Shown here in pieces: positions 33,086 to 42,933 of a stretch of DNA of 64,000 nucleotides. Origin of the DNA: Trametes villosa (taxonomy: Eukaryota > Basidiomycota > Agaricomycetes > Polyporales > Polyporaceae); NCBI GenBank assembly GCA_002964805.2, contig PUDQ02000001.1:4922001-4986000 (forward strand). The letters are read 5' to 3'. Both the position numbers and the translations under genes were made by a program. Numbering within the stretch: the stretch's first letter is position 1; every line of letters begins with the position of its first letter. A model generated the notes under the pieces. The model did not search any database, was not told the DNA's origin, and saw nothing but the letters and a program-made list of their open reading frames with translations.

Positions 33086-34756
33086 TCATGAGCATACCTT
33101 GACATCTTCCACAGCAACCTCCTCACTCGAGTCATGGGGTGCCTGTTCCTCCAGCCGAATATCCAAGGTAGTGATGTCGACTCCGGTTTGCGCGTATGTG
33201 CGCCTCATAACCGGGTAGAGGCTTTCCTGGTGCATGTTTGAAGCTAGCTCAGCACAACGAACGGTCTTCGTCTTGAAGTTGGCCTCGTCGAACTCGACGT
33301 CCTTTTGGGTCGCTGCACCGGATATAGGGTTTACTGTCTTCACGGCCTCTATCTGATGCTCGTGGTTGTACGCGAGGCGTCGTAGGCGGTACAATAAGGC
33401 AACGCGATAGGCCTGTATGGCGTGAGCAATCTGTGAGACGTTTTCGAGGGAGTGAAATGACATACTGCCGCAGCTGCCAATCCAATAGCTCCAAGTGGAA
33501 ACGTTTTCTCGTCCTCCTTGAACAGGCCCGGGACATAAACGGCTCCCTGAGTAACCTCAAAGTGCCTGGCTAAACCTGCTAGAACAAACGGGGAACAGAA
33601 GAGGCCCTGATATGGAACGTATCAATCCCGAAATTCAAACATGAAGGGTAGATTGCGTACCTGTGGGGAACTATCGTTCTCCGGATCTTCGTAGAAGAGC
33701 GTACCCGCGGACAACACGTTTTCACAGTACCGGGATCGCGCTCTCATGTCGTCAAAGACGCCGGGGAAAAATTTGAAGAAGGACTCGAATATGTGCACTG
33801 CGATGGGTCCGAAAGCATTACGCCAGTTGTCCGCGGTGCGCATCGCCTATAAGAATCATAGTTAGACTCAGGACGTCGGTAGTACGATGCTGAAACTCAC
33901 CAGCTCGTACATCGGATCGCCGGCCTTGAAAGTATGCTCTCTGACGCCGCCGTACACCGCCTCCCAGATGAGTTGTAACACATCGACCGCGGCAGCAGAG
34001 GGCCACGTCCAAGGATCCACCTGAGCACCGAGATACCTTAGGAGAGTCGGAGCAAACGCCGTCTCCCATGCATCGTAGAAGTCCGATAACATGTCTCGGC
34101 GTTGTTGCAGGTCGAGTGCGGGGAGTCCCCTCGGGCCTTGCAACTCACTCCCCAAAGTCGGCCGCCGATAGCTACGCACTTGATAACGCGCAAGCGCCGG
34201 AGCACGTCTCTGGATCTCTCTGTCAAATATACATCAGGACGAGTTGGTGCGTTCCATATGCGTACTCAGAAGGCATACATCTGGAGTGCGTTGTGCCATT
34301 TCACTACGCGCGACGTGTTGCTGAGTGATACGGTCAGAACGAAAGCCGTCGCGCGAGGGTTCAGGTTGTGACGTACCAATGGCTTGTGGCAGTGAGAGCG
34401 CTCACAGCCGTCGCCGGCACGTGGCGGACGTAGCGGCCTGTGAACCTCTCCGGGTAGTAAGTGTAGGACCCGCGGTTCGTCCAGACGATGACAGCGTCAG
34501 CGTCGTTGGCCAGAGGATCCCAGTGTTCGTCCGCACTCTCAAGCTCTCCCTCGTCTCGTGCACTCGGCGAGGAGCCCCTGTCGGTAGAGGGCTGGTCCGA
34601 GCTGCCCGGCAAAGACGACAAGGGCGTTTGACGAGACTCAGGTTCCTCCGGATTCGGACGGCCAGTCGTGTCCCGTGTACCTGCAACGGCAGCTCCTGCT
34701 TTCCCGGCAAGTTCGGACTTCTCCTCCTTCGAGATATCTGCGCTGATGTCAGGCAT
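33086..34756 (-). CDS. DUF6532-like Agaricomycete protein, copy 2
   Basis: Five exons, 434 aa with exact closure: 34756-34377, 34171-33901, 33846-33661, 33606-33466, 33412-33086. Start MPDISADISK is a clear ATG. The first 100 residues are acidic, Ser/Pro-rich and probably disordered. The core has PTLLRYLG, DPWTW, H-x-FESFFKFFPG with MRARSRYC, DPENDS, GLFCSPF, PLGAIGLAAAAV and VALLYRLRRLAYNHE. Exons 3 and 4 are 186 and 141 nt against 183 and 141 in copy 1, and introns interrupt the same codons. The 205-bp first intron is long for this locus. The pattern fits DUF6532 as remembered; function unknown. Divergent from the F-box-like gene at 35105. Confidence 0.75.
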
Positions 34757-35104
34757 ATTATGCGATGATGGTTCGCGTAGAGATGATTCCGAAACAAAGA
34801 GGAGAGAATCTCAAGGGTGCGTGCATATGCATCAACGTTCCTTTCCAGCAGGGCTTTATATACCCCGGACGAGTAACCAGGCGCGCTTACATTCGGCCAT
34901 CCTACTCCTCCCCACACCGATACTAGTCGTGCGTCCTTTCCACACCGCCTGCCTCCGTCGTGCACCGGCCGTTCACTGCGATCCGAACGCAAAGATTACC
35001 GACATACCCGCTGTCCTTCATCATGTTCGCGCTTCGGTAAGCCACCCACGTCTAAGTCTGAAATATCATCGCCGTGGCTGACTCGCAACGCAAGCCTCCC
35101 AAGA
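34757..35104. promoter_or_regulatory. shared divergent promoter region
   Basis: This 348-bp space lies between two genes transcribed away from each other. TATATAAA (minus strand, 34855-34862) points to the DUF6532-like gene and stands 99 bp from its ATG. The same octamer and gene arrangement occur at 13676-13683 in the other copy. Confidence 0.5.
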
Positions 35105-36676
35105 ATGCAGCCTCCCTCGTTTATGGACCGTAGGACGGACGTGAACGGCGTGAAAAGTAGTCGCAGGTACACGTTCACGCCAGAGCCGCTCGGAATCAAT
35201 CATCAAGGGACATACCCCGCGAGAAGCGCTGCCGCCCGTTGTGCCTCCATCGCAGAGCTGACGGATCTGATCATTGGGAACCTCCGCCGGAACCACTTGG
35301 AGCAAGGGCATCGCGCCGAGCTGCTCAACATCATGCTCTCCAGCAAATCTCTCTTCTACCCTGCCTCTGCCCTGCTATGGAGACGGATGGATTGTGGACT
35401 GGACCCCCTCCTCGACATCCTCGACATGATGGAGATCGAGCCGGACCTGCTTCGTGCGCTGCAGGTGGATCCCAGGAAGGCGTATGTCTGTATTCTTCCA
35501 GGCGGGAATGCGACTGACAGAAAACAGGACCGCGGATGCGGTAGTAGGAGCGATGAGGAAGACCGTCGCTTGGAATAACTTCCTCTTCTACGCTGCCCTG
35601 GTTCAGGACGCAACCTGTACCGCCCATAGCATCGAGCCGGACCTCCTTCCTTTCATCTCTTTGGCCGTAGCGGACAAGTCTCCAATTCTGTGCTCTCTGA
35701 AGACCCTATCCTGGGCCGAAGACAGCCTACCCAACGACAGCCTGCTGCATCTTGTCGGAAGCAAGCTTCAGAGTTTATCTCTCAGGGTGCGCGAATGTGC
35801 CCAGGGGGTTGACGACTCTCAATACCGGGAGTGGATAGCACGTTTTACCCAAAAGATGGCGCAGCTCTGCCCGAGCCTCGAGAGGCTGAAGCTTCATACG
35901 TATTCGAACGGGACGCTTATCGATGTTCGTACGGAATCGTTCTTTGAGGTACTGCACACGGTGAACGTGGTTTTGGTGGATGCACAAGGTGTGTACCAAC
36001 TGTTAACACGAGGTAGAGCTTCGACTTATCTTTTTCAGGAAACGCCCTAATAGGATCCCAGACCGTCCAAACGCCCCCAAGGATAGCCTTGCCGGTGAAG
36101 AGTCTTGTTATCAGCGCCGCCGATGATGCTTCGAGCGTTTACCACAACTTGGACACGTTAGGACCTCGTATCAGCCACACATTGCGCTCGGTCACCATTT
36201 CGACTATGCGATGGAACTATTTCGTACAACCCGTGGCTCTCGTCGCTTTCATACAACCCCTACTCGCGATCCCGGGAATCGAGCACGCGCAAATCAACTT
36301 GAAGGATCATCACTTTCTATTCCCCGACCTCCATCTCACCAGCGACATTGCCGCCGCATGGCCTCGCATCGTCAACTTCTCACTGATGTTCGCTATGGAT
36401 GAAAGCGATCCTGTCCCTCGCTTGTCATCCATCGGCGTCTTCAACGACCTGTGCCGTTCCTTGAAGAAACTGGTCCTGCCTGCTCTGGAAGTTGACGCCT
36501 CCGTAGACGCGGCGGCGGTCCGCTCACCCCCGGATTCTTCCCTCCATGCTCTGACCATCGGGGCCCTGATCTCCCCGGACAAGAGACTTCGAGAAGACTG
36601 CGCTGAGGTAGCGATAGCCATCAGAACCGCGTTTCCGAGGTTGCGATACCTGCATCTCAACGGCGACAAGCTGTAG
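35105..36676 (+). CDS. F-box-like/LRR-type protein, copy 2
   Basis: Three exons, 491 aa: 35105-35481, 35528-35988, 36039-36676; introns 46 and 50 bp, exact frame closure. It aligns along its whole length with copy 1 (11665-13329): RRNHLEQGHRAELLNIMLSSKSLFYPASALLWRRMD against the equivalent F-box-like segment, AWNNFLFYAALVQ, SPILCSLKTLSWAEDSLPND, and the LRR-like C-terminal half. Both introns fall at the same codons and phases as in copy 1. A role as SCF ubiquitin-ligase adaptor is inferred from the family. ATG 35105 is preferred; a nearby ATG at 35123 is an alternative. Confidence 0.84.
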
Positions 36677-37854
36677 TTCCCGGTAATCTCGATCATGGTC
36701 GTTACAATCCAGTCTAAACGAGATATTTACTCCTGTCATTTACAGGGCGTGACGTGGCTGCAACACCTCTCCATACTGTAGGGACTCGCTAGACCAAGGA
36801 ACAACACCGGGGCTCACTCGTACTATTGTGCTTGCAGCTCTGAACGATCGAATCGCGAAGTATCAAGGTGTACCTTCCTGGCGCGCGACGGGCGGCTGAC
36901 TGGGCGCTTGGCGTCGAGCAAACAGAGCCAAATAACGTACTACCTACGCTCGCCTATAGCTAATCCTCTCTTTCTCTCTTACCTGCGTTTTCCATGTATC
37001 CAATGCTTTCTCAACCATGTCTGAGCTCGTATGATCAACGTCACAACTTCCGAAATCTAGCTGGCGTGCGCGAACGTGCCGCTCAGCCTGGTCGGCAACT
37101 CATACGCGTGCCTGCCGCATGACGAGTTCTAGTAGGCGAGTCCTCGTGCTAGTTCTCGCACACAGTGGAGGAGTCAGGGATGCGTGTTTTCCATGTCCAT
37201 ATCTCACATCGCCGTCGACTCTGGCGCATTGGCGGCGCCTCCGTGCGGGCTACCCGTGAGCGTGCGCTAGCTCATTGTGCGCGTTTGACGACCTCTTCCT
37301 CGCTCGACCATGACCGACGCCGACGTAGGCGCCGCGTGGAAGATCACGGAGAAGGCATTTACACGCTGGAAGAAGCCGGGGCCTCACGCGTGCGCACTAC
37401 TGTTCGAGCAGGGGTAGTTCCCGCGGTCAAGGGGCAGCCAAGGCCGCGGCACTGGCTGGACTGCCCAGCGGGGCAGTGATGTAGACATCAGCGCTCGTCG
37501 TCGATTATGCGCTCGGATACCTAAGGCGTACAGCGCCATACGAACCCATCGATCGATCGATTACGTTTGCCCCGTTGGTCCTATGTCGGGTTCTGAGTTC
37601 TTAACTGACATTATTAGGACCAGTTCTCGCCGTTGCACTGGCCCTCTCTCACCACCGCGGGCACAAGTCACCACCGCGGGCGCAAGCTGTACCTCTTTCC
37701 ACGCTCACACTCATACGTGCACTCTCCTTGCCCGCTCGTCGCCACTACCCTTGACCCGCGCGCTGGGTCTGCGAGGTCGCGTCGACCACCTCCCGCGGTC
37801 ATTGCCGCGTCTCGTGTCTCGGGCTCCGTGCTCTTCATTTTAGAGCAGTCCAGG
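36677..37854. other. intergenic region
   Basis: Mostly without signal. A 35-codon plus-strand frame at 37310-37417 (WKITEKAFTRWKKPGPHACA) has coding-like composition and may be an exon relic. A CATCGATCGATCGATTACG palindromic motif lies at about 37547. Confidence 0.4.
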
Positions 37855-39289
37855 ATGGATGAGCCGGAACGGCGTCGCCGCCAGAGGCTTGATGCGTCGA
37901 CCCAGTGTTCACGCTTGCAACATGTCTATTCTGGTGCAGGTATGCCTAATCACTCCACTGTTGCCATTCGACCTTAACATGTCTGATAGAGCAATCCATT
38001 GCCGCTACTTCTCAGCACTACCCTAACGTCGGTTCTGCCGTCATTCTCATCGAACTCCTAAATTTTGTGCGCTGTTTCTCCATTCTTGGGTGTCATCTCG
38101 TTCGCTGGGTTGCTAGAACGATCCTGATGCTCCTAAATGGTCGGGATGTGCCCCATCCGTACGTCCTCAGTATGGAGAATATCATAAACGTTCTCCTACC
38201 CGCTAATCTCGCCCCCGTTTGTAGTTACTTCCCCACCGACCCAGGGTGCTACATGTATGTAATCCATCACCCCCGAACCGCGGCCCAACCTGATTTCTTC
38301 CACTCGTTAGCAGCCTGGCGGAAGCCGACGGCTCTGCTTCGCGCCGAGACGCGGACGCTGGCTCTCCGAGTCGTGTCTTCAACCCCGCTCGACATCTCGG
38401 GCATTCTCGCGCCCGGGCTATTACCGAGGCGCAGCCTATCCGCAAGGCCTCTCATCAGACTCTCGTCTCTTGGTTGGAGTATACGTTTGTACGGCCCGAG
38501 CTCGATGCGCTGGAACTGGAGGCTCGATCGAACCTTACAACGTCTCCGGAGGAAATGGTGGAGCCCTTACGCTTCCGCGGCATAAACGGCTGTTTCCTCA
38601 ATGTCGTGAACAGCCCGCGAGAGTTCAATGTCTCGCCCGGGGTTATCGTGACATGCGTAAACCTCTCTTACAACCGTCGTCACAAACACGAGCTCCGTAG
38701 GCATATCTGTCACCGCATACACCGCTGCATGCTAACGCCCCACCGAACATATCCTCAGACTGTTGCACATGGATGGGCTACCCAAGACGACGACATACGC
38801 CCCCGATACGACTGCTCGTCCGTGATGTCAGCGTGCTCGGGGATGGCGGGGCTGTGCCAGGAGAACTCGGCCCCGCACACGCGTACCGGGCTTTCTCCAT
38901 GGAGCGTCTTTCTCACTTGCTGCGCGGCGCGAGTAGAAATGCATAGCTTGGTAAGCGGCTCAATGATTCACGCCAGCTGGCCGTGACTGACCTCATTGAA
39001 AGAAGAGATGCGCACCCTCCTTGAAAACGAACGCCGGAACATCGCCAACACAACTGCGATCTCGAATGGGATCCTCCTTTTCAACATTCCGTCTAACTAT
39101 CCCCCTCGATTCCCCCGGGTCCTGCGCGACATCAAGAATTCTCCTCAGCACCCGCGGTTTGGCTTGCTCGTACTCCAATCGGCGCGCGGATCCACCAGTG
39201 CGAAGACGCCGTGCACTTTCCTACGCTGGATAAGGTACGTGTGTATTCATATTCGCCCCGCCGCGGCGAACCACGCTGACTTGCCGTAG
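37855..39289 (+). CDS. hypothetical multi-exon gene, model incomplete
   Basis: Clear coding segments occur but could not all be joined. A start MDEPERRRRQ at 37855 ends at a GTATGC donor (37939) and joins in phase to an exon at about 37990. A strong segment follows from about 38311 to 38700: ITEAQPIRKASHQTLVSWLE, then FRGINGCFLNVVNSPREFNV and VIVTCVNLSYNRRH. Another exon at about 38996-39234 (LLENERRNIANTTAISNGIL, FPRVLRDIKNSPQ) ends at a GTACGT donor. No domain recognised. Frames between the segments disagree, so there may be missed introns, a frameshift or two genes. Confidence 0.4.
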
Positions 39290-39586
39290 GGATGGAGCTG
39301 TAGTACTGACTCGCCGCTCTGGAAGCAGGCGAGATGTACATACTTCTGGTGTGGACCCGCGCTCTCGTATGTGCGGTTCGCGTGCGATGTTACCTATCTA
39401 TAAACCTGTCGCTCTCCATAATTGCAGATGTTATCCGCGCGCGCGCGAGGCGGCGCAGATCCGGCTCGCGATGTATGCCACAGCGCTCCCGACAAAAGTC
39501 GCGGGAGGGCGGGGGCGCGGAACGCTCTGAGTGCTGGTCAGAGCGGCCTTCGCATGTCTGTGTGTGAAACCTAGTGTGGCTCGAGT

Positions 39587-39662
39587 AAGGCAAGGTGGTG
39601 TAGTGGCTTTCCCGACGAAAGAGCGCCGGGCGTGGCCCCTCGTTCGAATCCCGGCGGTAGCA
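39587..39662 (+). repeat. tRNA-like sequence, possible SINE head or pseudo-tRNA
   Basis: It has an A-box-like TGGTGTAGTGGC (39596-39607) and a B-box-like GTTCGAATCCC (39642-39652) at tRNA spacing. The acceptor arm cannot be paired (CGGTAGC near the 3' end has no complement at the 5' end) and the T stem has two mismatches, so it is not a functional tRNA. It fits a tRNA-derived SINE head or a decayed tRNA. Confidence 0.45.
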
Positions 39663-40254
39663 AAATTGACTGGTGTCCGGGGGCTTTCCCTTTTTCCTAA
39701 GCCTTTTCCCTGCCCGAAAAGTGTACCCTTTTCTCCGGCGGAAAACGGTGAACATTTGATCGGCAGTTTCATCGTAGCCTTTTTCAATAGATCGATCACA
39801 AGGAGTTTTCCGGCGGGCCGATCGCAAGCGTTTTTCAGCTGACAGAGGCCGTTGGTATGTTTGACTTTCCCGAACAATAACAAGCTCCGGTAAAGGGTGG
39901 CGTTGTCCCCTCGCGGAACCCCATGCCTTTACATCACCTGAGATTTTCATATGTTCGCTCTCCGCAAAGGGTCATGATCTGTCTGAAGAAATAGTATAGC
40001 CTGTTTGATTCCTGCTTATCGCAATCTTTTCCTACCACTCTCCGCATGCAAGCACGCTAGCGCTTCTCGAGCCGGAAAAAGTGTTGCTGATCACCAATTA
40101 GTAGTCTCGGAAAAGTTTGAGTGTCCTATGGATGGAAAGTTGCAAATATCATGCGATTTACTTGAAGCGTTTCTCACGACAAAAGGGTACCGTATTTCGT
40201 ATGATTTACGCAGCCTTTTCCCAACATTTTCCCCAACAGGAAACGGTCATTTCT
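39663..40254. other. compositionally distinct segment upstream of GMC gene
   Basis: The stretch is richer in A/T and in TTTTCC/GGAAAA motifs (CTTTTTCC, GTTTTCCGGC, CCTTTTCCC, ATTTTCCCC) than its surroundings. It directly follows the tRNA-like sequence and runs into the first exon of the GMC oxidoreductase. It may be the body of a SINE-like or other non-autonomous insertion. Confidence 0.45.
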
Positions 40255-42677
40255 ATGCAGTGTTACCTCGCGCAAGCTCGCACATCTGGGGTCACCACTG
40301 ATCCGGCCGCAGCCAGCGGGAAGACTTTCGACTACATCGTCGTCGGCGGCGGAACAGCAGGGACCACAGTAGCTGCACGCCTCGCCGAAAACCCGGCCTT
40401 GACCATCCTCATGATCGAGGTAGGAGGCGACGACAGGACGAACCCCAACGTCACCAATATCCTCAACTTCCCCGGCCTGATGGGTAGCTCGCTTGACTGG
40501 TCGTGGCCGGCCGATCAAGGCAAAGTAATACACGGGTACGTACTCCCGACTGCGATCCCGATTCCGAGCCCGGAGTACCTATGCTGTACCTTAACGCGTG
40601 ACATACAGGGGCAAGACGCTTGGGGGCAGCAGCTCCATCAACGGCGCCGACTGGACGCGCGGATTAGCCGCACAGTATGACGCCTTCTCGGATCTACTCG
40701 AGCCCGAAGAGGCGAGTGTAGGCTGGAACTGGGACAGCCTGTTCCGATACATGAAGAAGGTCGCGTCTTCATCATTCTGTGCGTGTAGTGGTGGCGCTGA
40801 CTTGAACCGCAGGCAGAGGGCTTCTCCGCGCCCAACGCCCAGCAACGCGCCAAAGGTGCCGATTCGATCGCATCGTACCATGGCACCCACGGTCCGGTGC
40901 AAGCCTCCTACCCGAACACGATGCTCGGAGGCCCGGAGCAGAAGGCGTTTGTCGACACCGTTGTAAATCTCACAGGGATCTCGCACTTCAAGGATCTCAA
41001 CGGCGGCGACCCCAACTGCGTTTCTATCGTGCCTTTTGTATATGAGACCCCTCTGTCATAGGCAGGCAACGGCTGACACTAGACGTTGCAGAGCATTGAC
41101 ACGCACGACAACCGGTCCTCTGCCATTCAGGCGTACTACACTCCCGTAGAGAACCGCCGAAAGGGCTGGACGCTGTTGATCCACCACTTAGTCACCAAGG
41201 TCCTCTTGAACGGCACGAGCGCGCCGTATACTGCCACCGGTGTCGAATTTGCCGCTTCGGACGGCAGCGGTGCCCGGTACAAGGCCTTCGCTCGCCGAGA
41301 AGTCATCGTCTCTGCAGGTGCCATCCAGGTGCGATACTCAATTCTTGGGGGCGAGTGACAGAAGGGCTAATGCACTGGATATCATAGACACCTACTGTAT
41401 TACAGCACTCCGGGATTGGCGACTCCGACGTGCTCAATCCTCTCGGGATACACACGCTCATCGACCTGAAGGGCGTGGGTAGGAATCTACAAGAGCAGGT
41501 CTGTATCCGCCAGCCTCGGGTTCGCGATATCGGAGCAGTCGACTAACTGCGACGTTCATCACACCAGACGTTGAACTTTTTGGAGACTCAGGGAAACGGC
41601 TTCGACCCAGAGGGTCTTGGCCCTGCGGACTCAATGGCCTTTCCAAACATATATCAACTCTTTGGAGACAAGGCCTCGGCGGCAGTCCAAACAATCCAGT
41701 CCTCGCTATCATCCTGGGCGAAATCGCAAGCCAGCTCCGGCTTGTCCGCCGAGGCGTTGAACACCATCTACCGCGTTCAAGCGGACTTGATCGTCAAGCA
41801 CAACGGTGGGTTTCTGTACGCCCATCTGGTCCAATGCGCTGCTCACAACGAGACCGCCGTCCGCTATCAGCACCTGTCGCGGAACTGCTATTTACTGTGT
41901 CTCCCCCGGAGTGCGTCCCACTTCACTCGTGAATGGGCCGCCAGAACACTGATGAGGTCCTCGTGTCAGCGACCCCGCTCTTGTCATATGGCAGCTCTTG
42001 CCCTTTAGCAGAGGGAATGTCACTATCAAGGTACGTCTCAGCAGCACTGTGTCCATGCTCAGCTGCCATAACCCCTTACTCTCTCTATTCTCGTCCCCGT
42101 CGCCCCAGTCTAGTGACCCGTTTGAGTTCCCCGCAACCATCGTCAACTACTTCAGTGTCGACTTCGACCTTTCCGTGCAGGTCGCTGGCGCGCGCCTCGC
42201 TCGCAGAGTCCTCAGCAGCCCTCCTCTCAGGTCAGTCTCCCAGACCACCCAAACAGACTCTCGACAGCTCGCTGATACGGCGACACAGTGCGCTGTCCAC
42301 AGGCGAGATCACTCCGGGCCTGAGCGTGGTGCCGGACAACGGAGACGGCGGCTCCGACGCCGACTGGAAGAAGTGGATCGTACAGCCCGGCGCGGCGGGT
42401 TTCGCGTCCGTCGCGCACCCCATCGGTACCTCTGCTATGATGCGGCGCAGCCTCGGCGGTGCGTCATTCTGAATGGTTCATGGCGAAGGGTTGATGGGAG
42501 CGCTGACGATGGTTCGCAGGGGTTGTCGATGCGCACCTGAAGGTGTATGACACGACGAATCTGCGTGTCGTCGACGCGTCGGTCCTTCCCATCCAGGTCA
42601 GCGCGCACCTATCGAGCTCGATATACGGCATCGCAGAGAAGGCGGCGGACATCATCAAAGCAGCTCAGCGCGGCTAG
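40255..42677 (+). CDS. GMC oxidoreductase (aryl-alcohol oxidase/glucose dehydrogenase type)
   Basis: Eleven coding exons join in phase: 40255-40535, 40609-40759, 40813-41037, 41092-41328, 41388-41498, 41568-41805, 41871-41928, 41970-42030, 42109-42230, 42289-42458, 42520-42677; 603 aa. FAD-binding motif YIVVGGGTAGTTVAARLAEN, the GMC signature GKTLGGSSSINGADW, AGAIQ-TPTVLQHSGIGD, SSDPFEFPATIVNYFS, and the catalytic end SVAHPIGTSAMM ... VVDASVLPIQVSAHLSSSIYG with both candidate active-site His residues. These flavoenzymes oxidise alcohols or sugars and often supply H2O2 for wood decay. Relatives carry a secretion signal just before the TTDP segment; here the upstream sequence is unlike one, so the first exon is missing, displaced, or lies elsewhere. 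The intron at 41929-41969 is only 41 bp. Confidence 0.87.
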
Positions 42678-42933
42678 GGATTGCTGCTTGTTTGAGTCGC
42701 TCATCCTGCCCAGGAAAGCGGCGAGCTTGCACACGAAGATCGCTGCGTACTGTCGTATGAGTAGGGTGTGAATACATTCCGATGTCTACTGTATGGCTAT
42801 ACTACATGTGTGCGGTTTCTAAGCTACATATTTACATCAGGGACGCCGCCCCGAGTTGGTGAGTCCTCCAGCATGGTGCGGATTAGTTGGCAGTATCGTG
42901 GCGAGTAGGGGTGCGTAACATGGCCGGCGCCCT
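42678..42933. other. intergenic, convergent gene ends
   Basis: Gap between the convergent GMC and HSP78 genes; nothing notable. Confidence 0.6.

Noticed and set aside
39587..39662. Functional tRNA gene
   Set aside because: A and B boxes are present but acceptor and T stems do not pair, so no cloverleaf can form.
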